The position numbers and the translations under genes are program-made. This document shows, one piece after another, positions 12,404 to 25,570 of a stretch of DNA of 64,000 nt; the first letter of the stretch is position 1, and each line of letters starts with the position of its first letter. Below the pieces are notes generated by a model. It was not told where the DNA came from and ran no database searches. It was given only the letters and a program-made list of their open reading frames with translations. This DNA is from Lithospermum erythrorhizon. Its lineage: Eukaryota; Streptophyta; Magnoliopsida; Boraginales; Boraginaceae. The stretch spans positions 124,001 through 188,000 of the forward strand of contig JADFUC010002382.1 in assembly GCA_019722365.1 (NCBI GenBank). Direction: 5' to 3'.

Positions 12404-15031
12404 TCAGAATAACTCGCTACGTTGAAAAAAATTAAAATTTTTCTACGGGCGGTAGGGACCCAAAGTATAGTATAAATAATTTCGATGATAATATTTCAGG
12501 ATTATTTGAGCCGTATTACATTTATATAATTTAGTAGTTTTTGCTATGGAAAATTTTATCTTTGGAATTGGGTTCGTTTGAGATTTAAGTACGAGAAGGA
12601 GAAATGCAACCCGAAACCGAACGGACTCGAAGTCTTTAAATATCTATCCATATTTATCTTCCACATCATCACCAACACTTCATCTTCTTCTTCTTCTTTT
12701 CATGTTTCAAGCCGAATTCACCCCTCTCCTCAAAAAATTCTTTTCTTCCATTTCTCTCTTCGATTGTCGCTCAAACTCAAGATCGTTTGTAGAATATCGT
12801 TTTTCCCATCCTTCTCTTCGAAGTTAAGCGTACGAAAGTTCAAGTCTTTTGAGATATTTTGATTTTGACAATGGTTGACTTTTAGTTGACTTTTCCATAA
12901 TTCAATTTATGATGAATCTTAGTTGGTTATGGGTTCGTGATGGTTAAGGCGATGAATCTATGATTTAGAGGTCGCTTGGAGATGTTACGGCCTAGTTGAC
13001 TTTTCTAGGTTTCGCTGACTTTTGTAAGGATATTTTTATAAAGACTTTCAATGTGTGGTGAGTTTAATTGGGACCTATTGTAGTTGTTGGGTGACGTTGA
13101 ATTTACCATTTTAAAATCGATTAAAGGAGTTAGGTTGAAAGGTTAATCTAACTGAGTTGTAATTGATATTTTGGAGTAGGTTGTTAATTAGGGACCTCGA
13201 TTAACTAGAATGACTTATGTTGATTTGTAATGATAAAGTGATAAGATGGAATTTTAGCGGGGATCGATTGCCAGTCCGATGGGATTATAATTTACAGTTT
13301 ACCCGTCATGTTAGACCAAGGAAATCATTCATTAGAGTTGGTAATGTTTATTCTAGAACCGTAATTTTGGTATTAGTTCCCCGAGTACTTTCTTTCTGGT
13401 GTTGTTAGGCCTTGACCCAAGGAAAGTGGGCACGTCTGCTATCGCTCTTCGTGATGAATTTTTGTGATAGCTAGTATAAAGTAGCACTTATCTCACTCGG
13501 TGTTACCTTACGTGAATTTACTTTAAATTGTGTGTGAACATGTTATTGTGGTATGATTATGTGAGAATGATGTACATGTCATTGTGTTATGATTATGTGA
13601 GAATGATATACATGTAATTGTTGTATGATTATGTGATTCATTTGTGTGAGCCATATGATTATGTGATTTTCATATTCCCCCTGTGGCGTTGATGATTGCT
13701 TGAGGTAAGTAATAGCTTGAAATTCCCAACTTATATTTCTCGATTTTGGCCTTGTCGTAGCTGTATTCCTCGTATTTGTTTGTTTATGTGTATTTCAGGG
13801 CCTTGTCAATATTGTGTTTGACTTACGATTGCGAGATGGTTTAGTTGTGTTCTGGATATTACTGGAGTATGATGGTTATTGAGAGGTGATGGTTAGAGTT
13901 ATGTATGTCTGGAGGTGATTTGAGTATTAGGATATGACCCTCAGAATCGGAAGGTCACGGGTTAGTGGCTCTCAAGAGTTGTTTATCGCCTTATACGCCG
14001 GGTATAAGAGCGTTGTTTATCGCCTTTATAATGCCGGTATAAGAGCTGCTTGTTTATCGCCTTTATACGCCGGGTATAAGAGCTGCTAGTATCGCCTATC
14101 GCCGGTATAAGTAGCCGTTGTTTATCGCCTTATACGCCGGTATAAGAGCTGCTATTTATCGCCTTATACTTCGCAAGAGCTGCCAAGTTATCGCCTTTAT
14201 ACTTCGGTATAAGAGCGCCGTAGATCGACGGTCGAGCTTATGTGCATCGTGATTAGAACTGATGGTATCTAGAAGATGAGTGATTGATGACTAGAGTATG
14301 CTTTATGGGTCTCGTGGACTGTAATTTCATGTATTTAGCGATATTTATTTAGTTAAATGTATTCATTATCGGTAATCTCATATTCTATGTTGCCATGTGA
14401 TGAGGCTGAGAATTTTCTGTAAGTATAAATATGGCCCGGTTAGGCAGTCCCGTTATATATTCATATACGTATCGCCAGATTGACTCTACAGCACTACGTG
14501 GTCGTGGTGTATGGTTTAAGTTTCACCCCCGGTGTTAAGTTTCACTAAGCTTCGCGGCTTACACCCATTTTCGCTTTGGGCGGCATTTCTTTTGTGCCAG
14601 CTGACGTACTCCATCAGGCCGAGCTGTGAGACTGTTGGAGAGTTGTTCCGAGTGGCTAGGTGAGCATCGGGTGGCTGAGGATCCTCACAGTCTCATTTTG
14701 ATGTGTTGTCAACCGTTTTGATTGTCAGACTTATTTTCAAACTTAGCTCTCATTTCAGCTTGTCATTTTGTATTCCGAGTACGTGACTTACTTTTGTAGC
14801 CTTGCCGGCATTACTATTTATTTGGGATAGTTGTGCTATATATGGAGTTGGTTGGTTATATCACTGATGGATTGTAAATTTTTAAACCGCGGATTATTTT
14901 GGAAATATTATACGTAATCGTATTTTTTGAAGGAAACGTAGTTTTAAAACTGAAGTCAGTCCATCTGGGTCAGATTCTCGTGTCTTGACATAACGACTCT
15001 CACTCAAGGCCGAATTGGGTGGGTCGTTACA
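12404..15031 (+). mobile_element. Solo LTR (family A), uninterrupted copy
   Basis: It is flanked by a perfect 5-bp target duplication AATCT (12399-12403 and 15032-15036) and ends GGGTCGTTACA. At 2628 bp it is nearly the same length as the copy at 798-5833 after the nested insert is removed. The first bases (TCAGAATAAC) differ from the expected TGTAATAAC, so the left terminus is mutated. The order of blocks is the same as in the first copy. No coding domain is present. Confidence 0.85.
13984..14222 (+). repeat. Minisatellite, seven approximately 35-bp units in the solo LTR
   Basis: Units begin 'tatcgcc', continue 'ttatacgccgggtataagag' and end 'ctgctgttt'. They start at about 13984, 14018, 14054, 14090, 14122, 14157 and 14189, with one-base to few-base indels between them. 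Each unit contains a short inverted repeat (tatac...gtata) that could form a small hairpin. Confidence 0.85.
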
Positions 15032-15831
15032 AATCTATTTTATATTTTTTTCAATATAACTGCTTTTAATTTATAATTGTTTTATATTTTTTCAATAATA
15101 TGTTTTATAGCTAATTTGTTTTATAAATTGTTTGATTTATGTTTTAATTAGGATTTATATTCTAAATCTATTATATTTTTATAGATTGTTTGATGTACAG
15201 TAATTGACATTGACCTCTCCGAGTGTATTAGGCTTATATGATCTGTTAAGAACTGCTAATTATCCGGATAATCTTTTAATTATGTACTTTTTCCTTGGAA
15301 TTATTGTTGGATGTCAGTTTGACGTTATTAAGAGGGAATACCTAACTAAATGGTTACAATTATTATTAATTTTGTGCCATATATCTATATAAATATAAGT
15401 CATATCGAATCTAAAGTACCGTCATACATCATAGCTTTTGAAGTCAATCGTGACTCCGACCGTGAAACGTTATTCACAAACTTTTGCTCGACATAGACGA
15501 TTTGAGGCGAAAGAGAAGTACCCGGGTTAAGAATGTTTATTTTTGTATTGAGAGTATATTTGTACTCTGAAATTACATATTTGATTACAAATATACTTTA
15601 AGGTTAATAATGTGCATATGTGTACGTTCATACATTAAGCCATGTTTTTTTACAAAGAGAGTTGTTGTACATCTTCAATTATTTTGTTGATCTTTTCATT
15701 TGAATTGAGGAGTTCATATGTGTTGATTAAATTATAATAATAACGTTGCTATTCATTGGTTCTCTGGTGTTAATTGTACTAATCTTCCGATTTTGGTTGA
15801 TTTTTGAGATGCATTTTGTGATATATTTCTT

Positions 15832-16059
15832 TTGTTCTCAGTGAATGGAAGTGGTCAATTTGGTGGTCTTGTTAAGATGGTTGATCATGTTGACTTCGAC
15901 ATAACTATGAATCTTAGCATGATAAATGGATTGGTTGGTCACAATTTGGCTAAGAAATGTTTGAGGAACATTACTTTCGGGAGGAAACTTGAGTTTGAAG
16001 ATATCCATAGGCAAAACAATAGATGGGAAGACTTTGTTAATGTGTATATATGTATTTGA
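15832..16059 (+). CDS. Short open frame of unknown nature
   Basis: A 75-codon open frame beginning 'MFSVNGSGQFGGLVKM' and containing 'DITMNLSMINGLVGHNLAKK' has more protein-like composition than its surroundings, but I recognise no domain. Its 3' end lies inside the first unit of the tandem repeat at 16039. No start context, splice partner or homologous exon was found on either side. It could be a transposon-derived fragment or a chance frame. Confidence 0.15.
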   Translation: MFSVNGSGQFGGLVKMVDHVDFDITMNLSMINGLVGHNLAKKCLRNITFGRKLEFEDIHRQNNRWEDFVNVYICI

Positions 16060-16360
16060 ATTCAGAATACATGTGTACTCTAGACGTACATATTTGAGTA
16101 TAAATACATTATGGGATTAATGTGTATATTTGTATTTGTATTTAAGATGCATGTGTATTAAGGCCAGCGTATATTTGAAGTATATAAATATGCTGCGATT
16201 AATAATGTGTATATTTGTATTTGTATTTAGAGTATAATGAACACATATATTTAGTATAAATATTTTGAGATTTATAATGTGTATATTTATATTTAGAGTA
16301 TATATGTACTATAGACATACATATTTGAATATAAATATAATATGAGATTGAATGTGTTTA
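16039..16360 (+). repeat. Four AT-rich tandem units of 72-85 bp
   Basis: Units start 'aatgtgtatat' at 16039, 16119, 16204 and 16276, with a further truncated start at 16351. Each contains 'ttgtattt', a 'gtacatatttga' type centre and 'tataaatat'. A related diverged stretch lies at 15529-15640. It is a minisatellite without a visible gene. Confidence 0.75.
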
Positions 16361-17054
16361 TTTATTAAAATTTGATGTATAAAAGAGTGCAATTGAACCT
16401 GTCAATGTCAATGTGTGACATTGAGACTGTAGTCCTCAGAATTGTCATTGATATGATGTCTTCACATTCAGTTTTGGCATTGCGAGTATTTATACTCAAA
16501 TAGCAAGGAAAACTCAACCATACACGTCACACGCTCATGGCCACAATTAATAACCAATATTCTTCAATAGAATTAATTGGATAACGGATCCTACCAAGAA
16601 AATTCACAAATGACAATCATTTTGAAATAGAGCGCGTATATGATCAGATTTCAAAAATCTAAAAAATGAACAAAAATTATATGATTTAAAGGAGTTCAGA
16701 AATGATTACTTATTAAATTTGGAATCCACCACGACGCCATCAAAACGATGTCATTTGCTGAAACATGACTTCTTTTTGGGATTGAATTGGTATAGATTGG
16801 ACTGGGATGGGCAATATATTGATCCGTGTAAGAAATGGAGAGATTAGAGTAAAAGAATATATAAATTTGGTTTTTACATTAAATGAAAATTATATAAGCA
16901 TAATTCTAAAAAGAATTGATTTCGCTCACTTTTAAATATTGCACTTCGACCTTTAGGACATAATATTTAAGAATACATACAAGTTCATAATAAGCATCAA
17001 AATTTGAAAAATGACAGCTTGAATAACAAATCCTCCTCAAAGAACTTGAGGGAA
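16361..17054. other. Intergenic sequence downstream of the glutamyl-tRNA synthetase gene
   Basis: No gene is visible. The part nearest 17055 must contain the 3' untranslated region of the minus-strand synthetase gene. I could not fix its poly(A) site. Confidence 0.5.
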
Positions 17055-20000
17055 TTACTTGGCTACAGTTTGCGACTTCCCATCCGGAATGGAGAACAGA
17101 ACAACAGGCTTAGACGATCTGATGAACGGGACATCACATCTATAATAGCCTTTCCTCTCCAGCTGCAATATATCCCCGCATTTCAAGTTTCGCATATCTG
17201 ACTCCCCAAGGGCTAGAGTCTCCTTTCGTGTGCTCGGGTTTACTACATCAACAAAATCTTCATCTTCCTCGAGCTGAAACGAGCATGCAAGGAAACTTGT
17301 AAGTCTCAAGGATGTTAACAAATCAACTGCTCCCTTCATTTCTAACAGATGTATGATGATAGTAAAAATTAACAAACTTTTATATATTGATTGACATACA
17401 TATTTTGTTTTGAATCAATGTACTTTGCAATATGATCCATCAGTATAGTTTTCCAAAGTATTATACACCACAGAGACAATATTTAAGTTCAAAATTTGAA
17501 AAAGTTCAACCATCAAAAGTGTTGAGAGTTTCTGCAAGTAAAACAAACCCCCTCCATCTCTCCTCCCAAATTCATGCATGCAGATGTATGTGGGATAATA
17601 TAACAAACAGGGCACAGAAGAAAACCTGGTTCCTATTTTAAAGTGGTATGGGTAACACATCCTAATTAGAGTGACTTGGTACAACGAGCAGAAATAGAAG
17701 AATTACTTTCAGCATGCGAATATTACCTTTTTCTTGGTAATGAGATGATCAAAATCCACCAAAGACAAAGGCACAAGTTCATTAGTATCGGGCAGCCATG
17801 TGAGCTTCAACTTTGTCGTCTTCACTGATCCTTCAAGATGCAAAACTCCAGTTAGTTGTGACACAAAACCATCTTGATCCTTCGAAATCTCTTTAACAAT
17901 TACATTTCCCCAGTCCTTCAAGGTTACTTCCTCATTTTCTGAGATTGAGCTTGCATCATCCTGGTCAATCCATATTTTACTTGTATAAGTTGCTGCCTTA
18001 TCACCAGCACCTTCAAACTTCTTATGCTTTGGCAAAATGCGGACAAATGGTGCATCTGGACCATTGGTTAGTGTCAGCAGAGCCTTCCTCTCTTCAATGA
18101 CTGCAGTATGCCTGGGACACACAGGATCTATGATCTTCTTATTGATGGCCCAGAGTTTATCCCATTCCATAAGATTGAGATTCTTTGATGCTCCCTGTAT
18201 CAATTATAAAATTATTGCAAATATAAAATTATCTATTGAAATGACAGGCCTTTCTTAAGCACTTGAAAGCCAAAAACATTGCATCTAAAAAATTATAAAC
18301 TATGTACTGCATCGATTTGAAAGATGCATTAATTGTTTTTAACAAAATTCATTAACATGATTATGTGAAAAAAATGCGGTAAAAGTTTAATGCGTTTTCA
18401 TAGACTTGAGGTAACTAAAATCTAGATCAGCTTTGTATTCAAGAAAAAATGCATTATACTAGAGACCACAAGAATAATTGCGACAATTAAGTATATGGTA
18501 CAACCATGCAACTGTTACCTGTTCAAGAATAAAATGTTTCAGAGCTTCAATTAAAAGTCCCCTTCGTACAATCCCTTGGACAGTTGGAAACCGAGGATCA
18601 TCCCACCCATCAACCTTTCCATTCTGGACAAACCAGAGTAGCTTACGCTTACTCAGAAGTGTATTAACCATATTCAACCGGCTGAATTCATATATGTGAA
18701 CCCTTCTGAGTCCCATATCTGATTGAATCCTAAAATATTGATCATTGCGATCATGATATTCCGATGACCGAAGAGCATGTGTAATGCCTTCGATAGCATC
18801 CACAAATGGACAGGCGAAATCGTATGTTGGGTAAACCTTGTATTTGGGACCAATCCTATGATGAGGAGTCAAATTACAGCGGTAGTACACTGGATCTCTT
18901 AGTGACTTGTTTGGGTCCTGCATATCCAACTTCCCTCGCAGACAACACATCAGACCCCTCTCAGATCCAGCAATCATCCCCTTCCATAATTTCAAGTTCT
19001 CTTCCACGCTGTTGTTCCTGCACTTTGACTCTATACCTTCCATTCTTTCCTCCCGCATTTTCTCACGTGACGTATCATCAACATAAGCTTTTCCGTCGTG
19101 AATCAACTTTTCTGCCATCTCCATTGTCTGTGGGAAATAGTCTGAAGTGTATGTTACAGTTTCATATTTAATACCTAATGTCCCTATATCTTTCAGAAGA
19201 TTATCCACAAACTCATTATTTTCCTTGTCAGGGTTTGTATCATCCATACGCACTATAAATTGACCTTCATACTTGTCAGCAAAGTATTTGTTCAATAGAG
19301 CTGCTTTAGTATGGCCTATGTGAAGATAACCACTTGGTTCTGGCGCAAACCGTACCCGGACTTTACCAACCTCGGCATCAGGAAGCTCAACCTCGGATGT
19401 GGGTTGGCTTGCAACTTTACCTTTCCCACTATTATCTACATTTACATTACCACTACCGGAATTAGAAATTTGTTGCTCTTTGACTTTAGATGTTGAGGTC
19501 TTTCCCGTTCCTTTCTTCCCAAGGAATGTAACAGTGATATCATCTAGTAGAGATTCATATTCTGCATGTATTGCATTGAACCATCGTACTAAATTCTGGT
19601 ATTTCTTTGACTTTCTTAAACTCTCCCATCTTACTCCAGTTCCTGCAACATAGCGAGTTTAGGGTTATGTCAAAGAGATGCAAATATGCCAGAAATATCA
19701 TGAAGTGAAATGGCATGAACTAACCAAAGATAGAAAGTTGAACCAAATTGACAGAAGATGAAGACTAACATATTTGGAAAGCAAATATGTAACCAAAAAA
19801 TAGGTCGATAAACTTTGAAGCCATGATAGGCAGGTACATTTCATCGTGTATCATGTTTATGTCTTGTGCAGTCACAAAAGGGATTGCTCCATGCCTAAAT
19901 GAGAAGTATAAAATATCTAGCACTAACAAATAGGTGAACACTACCTGGCATAGTCTACCCATTTAAGACTAAGAAAGAGTCATAACAAATGAGGTATTCT

Positions 20001-21490
20001 TACCTGCCAGACATGACCATATGGCTAAGTCTGCAATTGACAAACTGTGCCCAACCAAAAAGGTACGATGCAAGAGATATCGATCAACATATGCACACGC
20101 TCCCTCAAATTCAGACCCAGAAGTGAAAATGGGAGCATAGTCAAGCCACTCATCAATCTGGAACAATAACAAAACGGCAGGAATCTGCAGTTATAGTCAC
20201 AATGTCGCACAAAAGAAACATAACATAATGAACAGAAAAAATACAAAGAGTTTGGAGCTACAAAGTTACAGAGAATCACAACGAATAACCTGAGAAGACT
20301 CAAAATCATCACACCCATAAAGATTACTAGAGGTGGCTAGCCTTCCTACGTGTCTCAGAAGCACGTCTGCTCCTTGCAACTTTTTCCTGAAAGAAAAAGA
20401 GCCAGCCATTATCATTACTTTTACTAAAATAAAATTATTTGAACTTGACCCAAAGAAAAGTTAAACACTAAACAGAAAAATATCTTCCCAAGGTAAAGTG
20501 CCCATCTTTTATTGGTTGTCTCGACTTTCCTCTATTATAAAAGCCAATCGAAATATAAGGGCATTATGAATAATAGTCCAGAGCTCAATTCTTCTACGAT
20601 TTAAGATTATTTACAATCTTCAACACTAGTAAATTGAGTAATGCAAATATGAAATCCACAACTCAATATACATGATCCCAATATATAATTATCTCAATCA
20701 TACATATATCGAATAAAGGCTAAACACCTCTAAATAAAAAATATAGTCCACAAATTATCATATTGGCATTTACAAATGGGTAGCTTAGAAAATAGCTAAA
20801 CTATGGAAAACTATACAATGAACAAAGTAAACAAAATTCACAGAAATCAGTGACATTAATCATACACAACAAGAAACGAAATTAAAGTGTATCGACATAT
20901 ATGCTATGGAGTACAAACCTCCAAATATATAAATTGTTCAGAAATGGATATGTTCAGATTTCATGGACATATAGTAAAAAAGATTATATTTTTCAACTAT
21001 TTCTGTTATCAAAACACTATAAATACAAATGGGTATCTTAAAAAATAGCTAAACTATCGATAATTACCCAAAAAACCAGAATCAATTCAGATTTCATGGA
21101 CATATAGTAAAAAGATTATATTTTTCAACTATTTATGTATTCATAACACCATATAGATGGGTATCTTAAAAAATAGCTAAACTATCAACAACTATTTATG
21201 TATTCATAACACCATATAGACAAATGGGTATCTTAAAAAATAGCTAAACTATCAATAACTACAACAACAAAAAAACACATTTAACTGAACTTACTCAAAG
21301 CAGTGATATTAATTCATTAATAATACAAAAAAATAAAAATAAAAATAAATTACCCAGTGGATAATTGAAGGAGGGGGGGAGAACCAGGGGTCAGAGAAGC
21401 ATTGGTGGCGACTGAAATTCCGGCGATTTTAGCCGCCGCAACGGCGGCGAGAGGCGGAGTATCAGGAGCATATGAGATCTTGAAATCCAT
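17055..21490 (-). CDS. Glutamyl-tRNA synthetase, cytosolic (6 exons, 732 aa)
   Basis: The enzyme charges tRNA-Glu with glutamate in the cytosol. Exons on the minus strand: 21490-21354, 20386-20290, 20157-20004, 19642-18519, 18194-17727, 17273-17055; all introns are GT-AG and the summed length (2199 nt) is in frame. Residues 1-165 form a GST-like N-terminal domain as in eukaryotic GluRS. A Ser/Gly/Lys-rich linker follows (about 171-215). The class I catalytic core has the HIGH motif at 237-240 (GYLHIGH) and the LSKR form of the KMSKS loop at 459-462. The C-terminal part (505-732) is the beta-barrel anticodon-binding region. It lacks a transit peptide, which separates it from the organellar bacterial-type enzyme. 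The length is about that of other plant cytosolic GluRS. The start is the first ATG of the conserved N-terminal exon. No key residue is missing. Confidence 0.95.
20952..21262 (+). repeat. Tandem repeat inside intron 1 of the synthetase gene
   Basis: Two units 134 bp apart start 'ttcagatttcatggacatat' (20952 and 21086). A third, partial unit starts at 21188 ('caactatttatg'), 62 bp after the matching point in unit two. Each ends in 'gggtatcttaaaaaatagct'. A diverged fragment of the same motif lies at 20771. All are intronic. Confidence 0.85.
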
Positions 21491-24400
21491 TTAGTATAAT
21501 AAAAAAGCAGAATGTTTTAATCTGATATAGATTTATTTAGGGTTATACTATAATGAAAAAAATAGTTGAATGCAATAGATAAAAGTGTTGTAAGAAATTT
21601 CATAAAGTATGTCCGGTTTTGAATTTTTATGAAACTAGTAACAGATACGTGTGATGTATGATATGCGGTTGATTTACCGGAATATTTATCGTTTTATATT
21701 TAATTCGAAATCGTTAAATTTGTGTAAACTTACATCAACTTTTTTTTTTAATTAATATTATTATTTTTGAAAGAATACTTTGATCACGAATAACTCTTTA
21801 AATATAATATGAAAAATTACAATAAATACATGATTAAATATTTAGAAAAATCATTAGCATCAATTTTATAATACAATCGGATTTTTTTTTTGGATAATAT
21901 TTATTTTATTTTCTAGTACATTTTATTTCAAGTATAATTTTATTAGTAATATTACTTAAATTATTAATATATTAATCAGTATGTAACAATATTTTTTAGT
22001 AAAACAAAAAATTTAGTAATAATATTAACATCAAAATTACATTATTGAATAATAAGTCAAACACAATTACAATTGAATAGGTAATTAGTTTTAAAGATGA
22101 TAGATATTTTCAATTTTAAGCATGTCACCATATAACTTTCCTCCGAGCTAAAGAAAAAAATTACATGACACGTAATGATATTTAGCATGTTGTAGAGCGC
22201 CGCGATTCTTGTCGACTAACGAGACAAGTTTATATAATGATAGTGAGTAATAAGGAAATGATTTGGTCTTTCAGGCTTGTATCTTTTATGATTTTGTTCT
22301 GCGTAAAGTTGGAAGAAGGAGGTAGTGAAAATTTGTTATGTGTATAGTTGGAAAAATTGATTGTGCTTCAATTTTTGTACATGGAGCAGTGAAAATAATT
22401 TATTTATAAATCATAATACTTATATGACTTTTATCATTTTTTTTAATAAAAGACTTTGCATCATTATTTGTTAAGCTTTAATTAAAATTATTAGGAGTTA
22501 ACTTCTATTATGAATCAAATCAAATAATTAATATTAATTTAATAGGACATTTGTGAAAAAATTGTGTCTAGTATTAGTTTAATAGAAGATATTAGTATTC
22601 TTTTATAATATATCTCTCATAAAACAATATTTTTTAATGCAATTTTTAGAGAGAATGACAATTTAGTAATTAATGTGAAAGGAAAAGCATGACTCTTGTG
22701 CTTTTTTATATATGTTAGTGATAGTAATTTTAATTCAAATGTTTTGATGTGTAGTATAGTATTTTTCAATCCATTTATATTAATATGATAATTTTAATTC
22801 CAAGCGAAAAATATGTATATCAATGACAAATTATAAAATTTGTTAATGTTATCTTTAAATATTTAAGAAAAACAATACTAATGTAACATATTTCAAAATA
22901 AGAAATCAAAAGCATTATTTGATCTATCTAATTTAGGATTCTTCATTCCGCCCTTGTTTGTTTATGCTGAGCTAATGATAACAGTAAATAAGCACACAAT
23001 CTGTTTTCTAAGTGGCGATGGCGATAATTTATTCTGCTATCTATAAATGGGTGTGTGAGCATAATAAAAGTTATGAATAATCAGTCTTCTCAAGCTCAAT
23101 CACAAAATGAATGGAATGGTAGAATGCAATATTTTTTTAGAATATGGGCGATTAAATTGATCGACATTGTTCATAATGAAAAAGATTGTGCATGCATGCA
23201 ATGGATCGAGATTGAAATTGGTGATCGCCGATAATTTAAAATATAAAGCGATCCATCGACGAAAGTATATGAATATTCTGAGCTAATTACAGCAATGGTC
23301 CCATTAAGTGTGGCAGAGTTGCGCTTTAGATCTGTGGTAAATGTGACGTTCTGTGTGTCCTGGAATGTATATGGTCCCTGGAATATTGTATGAGGGGTGC
23401 GCTTTAGTCCACTAAAATGCTGATGCCGTTATAATTTTGCGGTTTGCTTGCTGCGTTTTAGGGTCAAAATATATAATTTTGAAAGAGTTTTGTGTGTTTA
23501 TGGGTTAACATTGCAAAATGATGCTTTGTTAATTAATACGAAATAGTTGCCATTTGATCCCTAACACTTTAATATTAATTGCACTTAATTTGTAATATTT
23601 GAAAAATATCTCTAGATTGGGTACAAGGTATATATTAAAATTTAATATTTTTAAGATAATTAATATAATATTATTTGAAATATTTATTTTAATATATTAT
23701 ATGAGCAGGTTAATTTATGGACTAAATGCGCACTTACTTGTATAATGTTGGGACCATTACTACAATGTTGTACTTTTCAGGGCAGTCTTGATTCGCCCGC
23801 TAACTTCTTAGGGCTAATTCTTCTTGATTATTTCGGAGATTACATAACCAAAATATAATAATAATTTAAACTACAACTCAAAAGTAAATATCTTATTCTA
23901 AGAGGGCAATTGCATCATCCTCTTGGTCATTGCTTGAAAACGTTTATTGATATTACGTATCATTGAATCATCGATTATTAGCTAAACACTTACTTCAACT
24001 GTGCTAAATAATCATTAAGTCAACGATTCACCATTTGTTTCTCTTCTCATTCTTCCACATAGTTCAAACCTAAAAATATTGTTTTCAACAATTGTCATCG
24101 CCATAAATGATAATAAAGCTAGGTTTTACAAGTTTGTACACAAATCCCCAAAGTCTTGTGCTTTTTGTTGGGACAAAAGTGTGAATCCTTCAACTTGGAA
24201 AATTATAACCATCTTGAAGCACTCGAATATAAGTTTTCAAGTTGGCCGGACAACTCTTTATCGAGTAGCATCCACAAATCATTTCGTCTGATCTTTGCCC
24301 GATCTACTTAGGATTTAGTGTAAAAGTTTCAAATGAAGAAGCGATGAATCAAGCATGTGATACATTGCAACAATTGAGAATTTTCGGGAGTAACCGATCC

Positions 24401-25565
24401 TTATCAATATCAAATCTATGACATAGGAATAAAACAATCATTTTTGAAATGATGCAATGTTGACACAAAATGTACCAAGACAAATTGGATCTGCTTATGA
24501 AACAAGTGAATTTCATTAACAAAATATTAACTTCAATCAAGGCGTAATTGGGCAGTATTTTATCTAAAATTGATTAATCAAATTCAATTCACTGGTCTTC
24601 ATCTAAATTGGCAGGTAAAACCCAATTGGGTGGATTATGAACCTAAATAAACTCAGAAATAAAATCCAATTGAATAAATTATACTCATATATTAACTAAG
24701 AATCTATATACTAAATTGACTACTAACAAATTATACACTAAATTCATTAAAAAATTAAAACTCACAATATTTAAAAATCAGCCCTAAATTGACTAAAACA
24801 TAAGATAGACATATTAAAATACTAAAATAAATACCATTTGGGGAGGGTGTTTAATGGGCAATTGACACCGATTTGGGGATTAGAAGTGTTTAGAAGCAAA
24901 AATTAGGCCGAAATCCAACGATGCTGGGTCGGTGGGTAGGAAGGGAATAGAAAGGTTTTTCTAATCAAGAGAATGAGAAAAAAGAAGGGGAAAAATGTTG
25001 AGAAGATTCGATCGGTTGAAAATGTACACAATAAAGAGACTAACACCATATAGGCTAACTTTTTACTTTTGTCTTTGGATGGTCATAGACATATCTTGAC
25101 CATCATGTAAATCCAGATCACTGCGTACCGTTGATTTACATTGGAGTTAGCTTATCTTTAGCAAGTAAGAGATAGTTGGAATAAATAAAATGAGATAAAA
25201 TTGGCAGGGGAATTTAGTTTTGTTTCTATTTTATCTCCATTTATTCAGACTACTCGCGTTTACATTTGTAGTTATAAAAGGCGGTGTTATTCATCAATAA
25301 AACTACAATTGAAACATGCGGAACTTGAGCAAAATTTTCTTCAATTTTAACATGTTCTGCGGTGGTGTTATATGTTTGTTTGTCTCGTAATTCCAGCAAT
25401 TTGAGTATCGAGCATTTATTTGAGATTTCGTTACTAGAGTAAAGCAATTACATTGTTAATTGGTGCTCTATGCCGTTACATAAAATACTCGGACTTTTAT
25501 TGTTTGAATCTTAAACAAAAGGAAATATACGTTTATGCAGGTAATTTAAGTTAGATTTCAACTTT
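21491..25565. other. Gene-poor AT-rich spacer upstream of the synthetase gene
   Basis: About 4 kb without a recognisable coding domain. 21491 to about 21600 should hold the promoter and leader of the minus-strand synthetase. A 70-codon frame at 24079 shows no signature. The block 24560-25080 looks like old transposon debris but I cannot assign it to a family. Confidence 0.5.
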
Positions 25566-25570
25566 ATGAT

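Noticed and set aside
13984..14222. CRISPR-like regular array
   Set aside because: Units are contiguous with no unique spacers, and the host is a plant nuclear genome; it is a minisatellite in an LTR.
18806..19171. 121-codon plus-strand frame
   Set aside because: Shadow of the glutamyl-tRNA synthetase catalytic exon on the opposite strand.
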